A program made the translations under genes and the position numbers. A stretch of 64,000 bases of DNA from Vibrio splendidus. GTDB lineage: Bacteria > Pseudomonadota > Gammaproteobacteria > Enterobacterales > Vibrionaceae. Below are positions 33,860 through 41,547 of the stretch, in pieces. How positions within the stretch are numbered: the first letter of the stretch is position 1; each line of letters opens with the position of its first letter. The stretch spans positions 1,178,001 to 1,242,000 of the forward strand of contig NZ_CP031056.1 in assembly GCF_003345295.1 (NCBI RefSeq). The letters run 5' to 3'. The notes below the pieces were generated by a model. It worked only from the letters and a program-made list of their open reading frames with translations. It did not search any database and was not told the origin of the DNA.

Positions 33860-34395
33860 TATTGGCCCTCCACTATAGCGATTCGTAACAGGTTTGAGCC
33901 GATGATGTATTCACCGCGTCTTGCATTCACTAAGTTGATCTTAGGCTTTAGCTTATTATCGATGTGCGTTAGCTCAATGACTCCTCCCATGTCCGTAAAG
34001 TTTGGGATATCGCTAATCGTCACAGTATGTGGTGAGTGGGCTTTACCGCTAAATTCATCATTATCGAGATCAGATAGATAAGTGATATCACACTTAGGAG
34101 TCACCAATTGATGTACTTGTATAGCGAGAGAACGAATAGATTTCCCTTGTGTAATCGACGTCAGTGCTTTGCTTACCTTCTCATCGCCAATCACACAGAA
34201 GTTAACCGTATTCATGGTGCTTTCGTCGTTCCAACGAATAAAGTTGGCAATTCTAAAAAGGTACACCGCTTTCACTTCATAAGGCTTGAAACTAGCCGCC
34301 GATGTATTTAAAGGCATAATAAACATCGCTAAAGTGGCAAGGCTGAGTTTAGTAAAACCGAGCTTAATACGGTACTTAAGCCACTTAGAATTCAT
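33859..34395 (-). CDS. YfiR-family periplasmic protein (DUF4154)
   Basis: The product has 178 residues. An N-terminal signal (LATLAMFIMPLNTSA) precedes KPYEVKAVYLFRIANFIRW, the hallmark start of the YfiR/DUF4154 family. It ends with GEYIIGSNLLRIAIVEGQ. In Pseudomonas YfiR represses the membrane cyclase YfiN from the periplasm. Here the partner is likely the HAMP-GGDEF gene downstream. Start and stop overlap both neighbours. Confidence 0.85.
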   Translation of the reverse strand: MNSKWLKYRIKLGFTKLSLATLAMFIMPLNTSAASFKPYEVKAVYLFRIANFIRWNDESTMNTVNFCVIGDEKVSKALTSITQGKSIRSLAIQVHQLVTPKCDITYLSDLDNDEFSGKAHSPHTVTISDIPNFTDMGGVIELTHIDNKLKPKINLVNARRGEYIIGSNLLRIAIVEGQ

Positions 34396-36448
34396 GAGAG
34401 ACCCTCATATATACAGACTCTTGGTTAACACTTTTCTCAGACGTGAATTCAGCTTGATAGCCGTCACTCTTACCAATGTTTTCAACGACCACTTCAATTA
34501 AAGGTGCTGCGGATGATTTTTTCCATGCAAGACGTGCGTCAAAGGTTATTTCATGTGGGTAAGATTGCCATTCGTATTGAGTGCCATCGCCTGCTATCCA
34601 ATAGTCTGGGTAATTCACATTAATGTATTGGCCGATAACATCGAATTGCCAGCTATCGGTGATATTCCACATCAACTGTGCCGTGGCTAAATGTTCATTA
34701 TCAATGTCATGATAGACGCCAGTTTGTGGGTTAGATTTAGGGTCATCCCCCTTGTTTTCGCCTTCTAACGTTGAATAAGCATAACTCAGGTAACTGGTGA
34801 GATCTTCTGTAAGTTGATAACTTGCACCTAGCTCTAAGCCATAGGTTTTCGCTTTATAATCATCAGATAATGCACCGACATAGACATGATTCGCGGGGAT
34901 ATCATTCGGGTCATAGCTGTGGAAGCGTAGATTGTCATGTTCACTCAGGTAGATTGTTGCATCGAGCTCGAAATTTGAATTGTTAGAGTAGCGATACCCC
35001 ATTTCAGCCGTTATGACGTCCTCTATTTCAAGGTTAGAGTTTGATTTATAGACATCCAGATAACTGTCGTTTGAATCGGTATTATAACTGTTGAAGTAGT
35101 ATGTAGAGTTTGAATCCATATATGATGGTGCAACCACTGCACGGCTGAGCCCCGCCCACACAGAATGACGTTGAGTTAACTTATATAAACCTCGCAATTG
35201 AGGTGAAAGCTCAGTTGAATCATTCTGTGTAAAGTGCTCGACCTTGGCACCAATAGTAATAGATAACGCTTCCGTCATTTGAATTTGAGACTGTATAAAA
35301 GCGTTCGCAATATAATCGTTGGCAGATTGGATATTGTAGGCTCGACCTTCGTAATCGGGATTGTACCAATCAACCTCCGAAACTTGGCTAGACGAGAAAT
35401 CAAGATACATATATCGCAGGCCACCACCGAGTGTCATCTGATGCTTTGCAGATAGCTGGTTGATATAGGTCGAGTCAAAATCGAGGGTCGAGTAGCTTCC
35501 CGGAGCATCTGGCGCGTTATCCTCATTATATTCCCCCCATAACGAATATGAGAGTGTCGAACTTTCATCAAAATGGCGAGAGTCGTTGAATTGGACGTAA
35601 ACAGATTGGCTCTTGTTATCGAAATCATTGGCTTGTGAACCGACAAACGAACCTGAGTTATCATATTGGAACGTATAGAGTTCCGACTCGTAAAAGCTTT
35701 TCTCGCCGCCGATACGCAATGACCAGTTTTCTTCAGTATTACTTGGTTGAAACACCATCCCAGCCGTTTGCGCTTTCCATTTTTCAGATTCGTTTGTGCG
35801 ATACGTGGGTTCTTCTCGGTACTTATAGAATGCACGCGCATTCACATCGTCATTCAAGCTTAAACCCTGACGAACACTAAACTCGTAATTTTTAGTAGTA
35901 GAGGCGACACCAGAGAGATACGTCCCTTGAGTATCATTGGCAGACTTAGTAATGATATTTACCACACCATTAACCGCATTGCCTCCCCAAATCGTTCCGC
36001 CGGGGCCTTTTAATACTTCGATACGTTCGATGTCGGCAAGTATATAGTCAACATCGCTCCAATACGTGCCGCCATAGACTGGGCTAAATAAGCTTCGTCC
36101 ATCCATCATCACGAGCATTTTGTTATACAGCCCATCATGAAAGCCGCGCGTCGAAACAAACCACGAGGTCTCGTTAAACTTAGTCACTTTGAGGCCGGGT
36201 ACTAGCGTCAGCACTTCCGCAATGGTTTTAGCCCCACTGCGTTGAATTCGCTCATTAGAAAGTACATAAACCGATGAGGGAATGTCGGCAAGTTTTTGTG
36301 TCACTTTCGAAGCCGTTTCCATCTCAACATCTAACATAGACAACTCTTCAAGGCTCATCGACATGAGTTGGTCTAAAGAGTTTTCTTGAGCAGCTACAAA
36401 AACAGGTGTCGTTAATGCTAGTCCTAAGCAAACCTGGCGCGATATCAT
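34385..36448 (-). CDS. TonB-dependent receptor-like protein of the c-di-GMP operon
   Basis: The product has 687 residues from ATG 36448, with AGGTGAG 4-10 nt upstream. A signal peptide ends near VAAQE. The N-terminal region LDQLMSMSLEELSMLDVEM and a plug (IAEVLTLVPGLKVTKFNETS, then IERIEVLKGPGGTIWGGNAVNGVVNIIT) are followed by a barrel ending in terminal Phe (MRVSHEF). The substrate is unknown. Being first in an operon with YfiR and GGDEF genes suggests that ligand uptake or sensing at the outer membrane feeds c-di-GMP signalling. Confidence 0.85.
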   Translation of the reverse strand: MISRQVCLGLALTTPVFVAAQENSLDQLMSMSLEELSMLDVEMETASKVTQKLADIPSSVYVLSNERIQRSGAKTIAEVLTLVPGLKVTKFNETSWFVSTRGFHDGLYNKMLVMMDGRSLFSPVYGGTYWSDVDYILADIERIEVLKGPGGTIWGGNAVNGVVNIITKSANDTQGTYLSGVASTTKNYEFSVRQGLSLNDDVNARAFYKYREEPTYRTNESEKWKAQTAGMVFQPSNTEENWSLRIGGEKSFYESELYTFQYDNSGSFVGSQANDFDNKSQSVYVQFNDSRHFDESSTLSYSLWGEYNEDNAPDAPGSYSTLDFDSTYINQLSAKHQMTLGGGLRYMYLDFSSSQVSEVDWYNPDYEGRAYNIQSANDYIANAFIQSQIQMTEALSITIGAKVEHFTQNDSTELSPQLRGLYKLTQRHSVWAGLSRAVVAPSYMDSNSTYYFNSYNTDSNDSYLDVYKSNSNLEIEDVITAEMGYRYSNNSNFELDATIYLSEHDNLRFHSYDPNDIPANHVYVGALSDDYKAKTYGLELGASYQLTEDLTSYLSYAYSTLEGENKGDDPKSNPQTGVYHDIDNEHLATAQLMWNITDSWQFDVIGQYINVNYPDYWIAGDGTQYEWQSYPHEITFDARLAWKKSSAAPLIEVVVENIGKSDGYQAEFTSEKSVNQESVYMRVSHEF

Positions 36449-36618
36449 GTGCTCACCTAATATACAGATAGATATTAATCCTTTAATCAATAGTTCAACT
36501 ATATATGAAATGCCATACTGGTAAATTTTCGGTGTCGAAAGTTTGAGTCAGGTCACTGTTTATTTATGGCATTTATAAGACCGTCATTACTTACCTCAAC
36601 GTAAAGGATTAGCACCAC

Positions 36619-37362
36619 GTGACAACGAAGATTTTGCTTAATTGCGACATGGGAGAAAGTTTCGGCAATTGGAAGATGGGCGATGATGAGTCGGTCATGG
36701 AATGGGTCGATATGGCAAACATCGCTTGTGGCTTTCACGCGTCTGATCCGCACGTTATGTCCAAGACTATTAAACTGGCACAGCACTATCACACCCAAAT
36801 AGGTGCTCACCCTGGTTATCAAGATTTAGTCGGGTTTGGTCGCCGTTCTATTCCGCACACCATGGATGAGATCAGTGAACTGGTTTGTTATCAAGTCGGT
36901 GCACTACAAGCCCTTTGCCGATATCACCATGCATCTGTTGGTTATGTGAAACCTCATGGCGCCCTTTACAACGATATGATGGCGAACATTGATGTGTTTA
37001 ATGCGGTAGCACAAGCAGTCGCTGAATTTAACATCCCCTTAATGATCCTCTCTTCGTCAGACAATCAGCAGTATTTAGATATTGCTGACGATCATGACTT
37101 ACCCCTCTTGTTTGAAGCGTTTGCCGATCGTGCATACTTGAATAATGGGCAGTTATCGCCGCGAACTCAACAAGGATCGGTTTACGTCAATCAAGACGAC
37201 ATCTACAACCAAGTCATGCAAATCATTAACTACGGTTCGGTCACGACCATTGAAGGCGAAAGACTGCCTATTGAAGCCGATACCATTTGTGTTCATGGTG
37301 ATAACCCCCAATCTATCGCATTAATTAGAAAAATCAGACAAGACCTCAACGCTTTTAACTAA
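36619..37362 (+). CDS. pxpA: 5-oxoprolinase subunit A
   Basis: The product is a 247-residue LamB/YcsF-family protein. The signature LNCDMGESFGNWKMGDDE, the GFHASDPHVM and HPGYQDLVGFGRR motifs and VKPHGALYND are intact. With PxpB and PxpC it cleaves 5-oxoproline to glutamate using ATP. The start is GTG 36619 with AAGGA upstream. pxpB follows after 176 bp. Confidence 0.93.
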   Translation: MTTKILLNCDMGESFGNWKMGDDESVMEWVDMANIACGFHASDPHVMSKTIKLAQHYHTQIGAHPGYQDLVGFGRRSIPHTMDEISELVCYQVGALQALCRYHHASVGYVKPHGALYNDMMANIDVFNAVAQAVAEFNIPLMILSSSDNQQYLDIADDHDLPLLFEAFADRAYLNNGQLSPRTQQGSVYVNQDDIYNQVMQIINYGSVTTIEGERLPIEADTICVHGDNPQSIALIRKIRQDLNAFN

Positions 37363-37538
37363 TATGAAGCGTGTGATTGGTATGGCGCACGGCCTTATCG
37401 CTCGCCTTACGAGCACTTAACCAATTGCTAGTAAGGTCTAATTGCTTTGTATTGGTTTGGACACGGAAGTTAGAAACGCCAAATAAGTAAATAAAAGGCA
37501 GTAAGTAAATCAAAGGCAAGCAAAAGTATGGAAACGAA

Positions 37539-38300
37539 ATGACGACGAATCAAATTGAGTTCAATATAGCGCCAGTCGCAGAATGCAGCGTTTTGGTCAC
37601 CTTGACGCTATCGCCTTCAAATAATCAATCTAGCGCTCAATATGCGCAGTACATGGCTCATTTTTCCGATGCTATTCGTCAAAACTTAGCACCTGTATTG
37701 ATGAATGTGACACCGGCTTACCACACCATTCTGGTTGACTACTTACCTTATAGAATTTCAGAACATCAGCTCATGGAACAACTCAACGCCTTGTTGAGTC
37801 ATGCTGTTTCGTCCTTCTCTAGTGTTATTAACACGCGTAACACTATCGAGCTTCCCGCCTATTACTCACCAGAAACAGCACTCGATTTAGACCGATATCA
37901 AGCCCAAGGCATGTCGCTGGATGAAATCATTCAACATCACACCTCACAAACATACAGCGTCAGTGCGATTGGGTTTACACCTGGCTTTGCGTTTATGTCT
38001 GATGTGGTCAATGAACTTGCTTTGCCTCGTCATTCAACCCCACGCTTAAGCGTGCCGAAAGGCAGCATCGCCATCGCGGATACGAAAACGGCGGTGTATC
38101 CTTCGGACTCACCGGGCGGTTGGAATATTATTGGCAATTGCCCGCTCGCACTGTTTGATCACAGCCAATTGAAGAACGCTGATACCACGCAAACGCCGCT
38201 GTCTCTATTTAATGTCGGTGATACGGTCCGTTTCATCGCGATTTCAAAACAAGAATTTGTAGAGCTTATGGAGATTAGTGGAGATGTCGCTAATGGTTAA
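37539..38300 (+). CDS. pxpB: 5-oxoprolinase subunit B
   Basis: The product has 253 residues and belongs to the KipI/PxpB family. The N-terminal domain is followed by YSVSAIGFTPGFAFM and RLSVPKGSIAIADTKTAVYPSDSPGGWNIIG, which are family hallmarks. It acts with PxpC as the kinase half of the 5-oxoprolinase complex. Its 3' end overlaps pxpC. Confidence 0.93.
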   Translation: MTTNQIEFNIAPVAECSVLVTLTLSPSNNQSSAQYAQYMAHFSDAIRQNLAPVLMNVTPAYHTILVDYLPYRISEHQLMEQLNALLSHAVSSFSSVINTRNTIELPAYYSPETALDLDRYQAQGMSLDEIIQHHTSQTYSVSAIGFTPGFAFMSDVVNELALPRHSTPRLSVPKGSIAIADTKTAVYPSDSPGGWNIIGNCPLALFDHSQLKNADTTQTPLSLFNVGDTVRFIAISKQEFVELMEISGDVANG

Positions 38301-39243
38301 TACAATAGCTAAACCAACACTAACAGTGATTAAACCCGGCCCGTTGAGTTTGATTCAAGATTTCGGACGATTTGGTGTCGCTCATCTCGGGTTGACACAA
38401 GGTGGCCCTGTTGATGATTACTCATATAGCTGGGCCAATCACCTGCTCGGAAACCCAGTCAACCAAGCGGCGTTGGAAATCACGCTTGGGCAATGCGCGT
38501 TACGAATCGACTTTGATTGTGAGATGGCGTTATGCGGTGGCGATTTACAAGCGAAGCTTGATGGCAAACCACAGTCGAACTGGCGTACTTTTCAAGCTTT
38601 CGCTGGGCAAGTTCTCTCATTTGGTTTACCTAAAAATGGTCTAAGGGCGTATTTAGCCATTAAGGGTGGCTTCGATGTTCCATCAACTCTTCATAGCTGT
38701 TCTACGGTGACTCGAGAAAAGATTGGTGGATTAACGAAAGATGGAGAGCCATGCCAGCAAGGGCAACAAATTGCGTTTACCCAACACAAACTCTCTCGCC
38801 CGTTTAAAGCGTTGAGTGTCACCTTCCGATACACGCCTAATTACAACCTACCAGTGAACCTGCGAGTGATTGAAGGCTATCAAAGCGAACTATTCTCCGA
38901 GTCAGCAAAAGAGACTTTGTATAACGCGCAGTATCACGTTGACCAAAATTCAAATCGCATGGGTTATCGACTGAGTGGTGAATCGGTTGATTCACCTGAT
39001 ATTTCGCTATTGTCAGAAGGCATTGCCTTAGGTGCGATTCAAATCCCCCAAGATGGGCAACCTATCGTGTTGCTTAATGACAGACAGACTATTGGTGGCT
39101 ACCCAAAGATTGGATGTGTCGCCAAAATCGATTTACCGCGCTTAGCACAAGCCAAACCTGGACATGCGATATCATTCAGCAAGGGAGATCGCTTAGGCTT
39201 ACAAGATGTTTGGTGCCAATGGGCTCAATTTTTCGGTTATTGA
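38293..39243 (+). CDS. pxpC: 5-oxoprolinase subunit C
   Basis: The product has about 316 residues and belongs to the KipA/PxpC family. Characteristic motifs are PGPLSLIQDFGRFG, LTQGGPVDDYSYSWAN and NRMGYRLSGES, followed by LLNDRQTIGGYPKIG. I prefer ATG 38293, with GGAG about 10 nt upstream. An in-frame GTG at 38278 is possible. It overlaps the pxpB stop by 8 bp. A terminator lies beyond a repeat element downstream. Confidence 0.92.
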   Translation: MVNTIAKPTLTVIKPGPLSLIQDFGRFGVAHLGLTQGGPVDDYSYSWANHLLGNPVNQAALEITLGQCALRIDFDCEMALCGGDLQAKLDGKPQSNWRTFQAFAGQVLSFGLPKNGLRAYLAIKGGFDVPSTLHSCSTVTREKIGGLTKDGEPCQQGQQIAFTQHKLSRPFKALSVTFRYTPNYNLPVNLRVIEGYQSELFSESAKETLYNAQYHVDQNSNRMGYRLSGESVDSPDISLLSEGIALGAIQIPQDGQPIVLLNDRQTIGGYPKIGCVAKIDLPRLAQAKPGHAISFSKGDRLGLQDVWCQWAQFFGY

Positions 39244-39272
39244 TGTGCCCCTGTAGATAGAAGCCACTTTAA

Positions 39273-39445
39273 TACCAATCGTAGTAAATAACTGGTCACC
39301 CTAGCTTGTTAAAAATCTCGATAACTTCGTTAGAATTTTTGATTGTAGAATAACTACTTATCGAAACTTCTTGTCGAAAAGAGCCGCCTTGTTCTCAAGC
39401 TTTTTTCCTACGCTATTTTTGATCACTTACTTACTGTGATTGGTA
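39273..39445. repeat. MITE-like Vibrio repeat with inverted ends
   Basis: This 173-bp noncoding unit has terminal inverted repeats TACCAATCGTAGTAA (left) and TTACTGTGATTGGTA (right), matching at 13 of 15 positions. The inside is AT-rich with further self-complementary parts. Elements with these ends are familiar in Splendidus-clade intergenic regions. Copy number needs a search. Confidence 0.6.
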
Positions 39446-39477
39446 GAATTTCGAACATGAAGCAAGACATATAAACT

Positions 39478-39517
39478 AAAAATCCAACTGACTGTTTGCA
39501 GCAAGCTGGATTTTTTT
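39478..39517 (+). terminator. Terminator after pxpABC / FAD gene
   Basis: The stem AAATCCA / TGGATTT is followed by a T run between convergent genes. The loop is long, so strength is uncertain. Confidence 0.6.
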
Positions 39518-39561
39518 GGTGAGGCCATCATGATTTAAACGGTAGGTGAATCAGCGCAATT

Positions 39562-41016
39562 TTAAGCGTGGTCTTGACCTGACACCTTTGCAAGCGCTTC
39601 TGGGTATCCACGTTCGTGTGTCAAATCTATCGCTCTGTTTTCAATAGCATTTAGATTAAGTGACATTGTCACCGAGTGCGTATCTTCAATCGATACTGAC
39701 TCTGCGACATCAAACCAATGCTCAGCAACCTTTTGTGCAGCCTCAAGGGTTGAGGAAGCTTTGACTACTTCAAGTCGAGCATAGCGCTCACCACAGAATG
39801 AAACATCTGAAGCTCTTAAGCTCGGATCGATTCCCGGAATCTGCTGTGCACCGAATAGAGGCTTACCACCTACCAGTGCAGAGCTAAAACTTGGGATGAA
39901 CTGAGACATATGCGTTATCGCAGCGCGAGTTCTTAATTCAAGCTGTTCTTCACTCCAACCTGATACGATTTTCTTAAGAAGCTTCGAAGGTAACTGTGGT
40001 TGTGATGAATCTGTTGATGATGAAACAAGCCCACCCTCAAATAGAGTAATCCCTTCTGTCATACCGTGAAGTTGGAATACACCATCAGCGTACGGTGTTA
40101 ACTGAGCCATGCCTTGCGGTGTGCCTCTCGGGCCATGGAAGATCACCTCTGGCCACTCTTCCTTACATTCTTGCGAATACGGCCACTCTGTAACATATGC
40201 GGCTTTGAACTCAACAAGCCTTTGTTGCTTAGAACCGACAAAGTCATCCACGATGCCCGTCTCAAAGCCACTCGCATTAATCAAGTAGTCGGTCGTTAGA
40301 TGACAGCTTTGGTTCTCAGCGTCTGTATAAGTCAAAGACCAGCCTTGCTCTAACGATTCAACAGATTGTAATCGGCTGTTGGTTAATACTGAGCAATTCG
40401 ATTGTTGCCCCAAAGACAGTTGAGCGGTTGCAGATAAGCGGAATACACTCCAGCCATACTCTTGGACCATAGCAACAGGATACTTAAGGGTTTCTAGATC
40501 CGTATGTTTCGCAAAAGGAATACACCAATCATCAAGCGATGTTGGTTTCAGAGGCTGTGTTCGGGTAGCAAGTGCTAGTAACTCTTCTTTACCATACAGC
40601 TTGTAATACTCTTCCGGTTTACCAAGCACTTGGTTGCTTTTATCTTGATTAACAAGCTCAGCATAAGCGTTCTTGATTATCTTTAGACGCGGAAGTAGAT
40701 CCAACGGCTCTCCACCATCACTGTGTGGAACAGCAATAATTGTCGGACGAATATTGATCGTGTGGGGAAACAAGCGGACAGTATCAATTGACTGAGTGAG
40801 CAACTGAAGACACTGCTCTACAGAAATATCCCGATACAAATTGCCGCCAGCGTGCAGGTGGCAAATTGGTGGACCATTAACCAAACTCGGCCCTTTTTCC
40901 AAGATAGTGACCTTAAAACCCAACTCACTAAAGTGAATCGCGCTCGTTGTTCCGGCAATACCACCACCAACAATGGCAATAGAAGGCTGATTTGTATCCG
41001 TTTTGTTGTGGTTCAT
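39562..41016 (-). CDS. FAD-dependent oxidoreductase (DAO family)
   Basis: The product has 484 residues. The dinucleotide fold IAIVGGGIAGTTSAIHFSELG (GxGxxG) is close to the N-terminus. A second FAD segment (DYLINASGFETGIVDDF) and a late CGERYARLEVV region fit DadA/DAO-type amine oxidases. The substrate is unknown. ATG 41016 (MNHNKTD) is preferred since longer frames have no better ribosome site. It stands alone, with a 530-bp spacer upstream. Confidence 0.8.
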   Translation of the reverse strand: MNHNKTDTNQPSIAIVGGGIAGTTSAIHFSELGFKVTILEKGPSLVNGPPICHLHAGGNLYRDISVEQCLQLLTQSIDTVRLFPHTINIRPTIIAVPHSDGGEPLDLLPRLKIIKNAYAELVNQDKSNQVLGKPEEYYKLYGKEELLALATRTQPLKPTSLDDWCIPFAKHTDLETLKYPVAMVQEYGWSVFRLSATAQLSLGQQSNCSVLTNSRLQSVESLEQGWSLTYTDAENQSCHLTTDYLINASGFETGIVDDFVGSKQQRLVEFKAAYVTEWPYSQECKEEWPEVIFHGPRGTPQGMAQLTPYADGVFQLHGMTEGITLFEGGLVSSSTDSSQPQLPSKLLKKIVSGWSEEQLELRTRAAITHMSQFIPSFSSALVGGKPLFGAQQIPGIDPSLRASDVSFCGERYARLEVVKASSTLEAAQKVAEHWFDVAESVSIEDTHSVTMSLNLNAIENRAIDLTHERGYPEALAKVSGQDHA

Positions 41017-41252
41017 CGTGTTCTGTAGAATAAGATTAACTGCCGCTATTCTACTTTTGTTCTGCGATGAATTAAAACACATTTTTATCAAGGTCTTAGT
41101 TCAGTGGGATTTAATATCTATGTAAAAAACATAAATAATCTCTTGACTCAATAACTCCAGATAGAGTTTTAAAGGTTATTCTAACAGTCAAAATTGTCCT
41201 AAGTGACGCCACATAAAGGCTGCCTCAGTACTCTTAAAACATAGATGTTAAC

Positions 41253-41297
41253 TTATCCCTAAAGTTATCCACCGTTTTTGTGGATAACTGTTGATAA
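41253..41297. promoter_or_regulatory. Cluster of four DnaA-box-like sites
   Basis: TTATCCCTA (41253), TTATCCACC (41265), TTATCCACA (minus strand, 41279-41287, a perfect DnaA box) and TTATCAACA (minus strand, 41289-41297) lie within 45 bp. The middle pair forms a 9-bp inverted repeat GTTATCCAC-cgttttt-GTGGATAAC. Apart from this and the hairpin at 41450-41521, the 41017-41547 spacer shows nothing. Confidence 0.55.
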
Positions 41298-41449
41298 CGT
41301 TCTTGCTAAGTTGCGCAAACCCTTTGTTTACAGGGACTAACAGCTGTTCATTAAATCGGCATTATTGTGCGATTAGTTTTAAAAAACACTAAAAAATTGG
41401 AAAATTAAGGTGCGATATTCGTTACTTGTGCTACCCATTGGTCAAATAA

Positions 41450-41521
41450 AAAACGGTCTAAAGCGACGCCATATAAATAGTGCATGACTAAATATAAATA
41501 ATATCACTTTTAGACCGTTTT
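41450..41521 (-). terminator. Long inverted repeat ending the ABC operon
   Basis: AAAACGGTCTAAA and TTTAGACCGTTTT (13 bp, perfect) are separated by 46 nt, just beyond the stop of the permease gene. The long loop makes termination efficiency uncertain. Confidence 0.6.
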
Positions 41522-41547
41522 AAGCATTTGTGAGATCTCGCTAGCGA

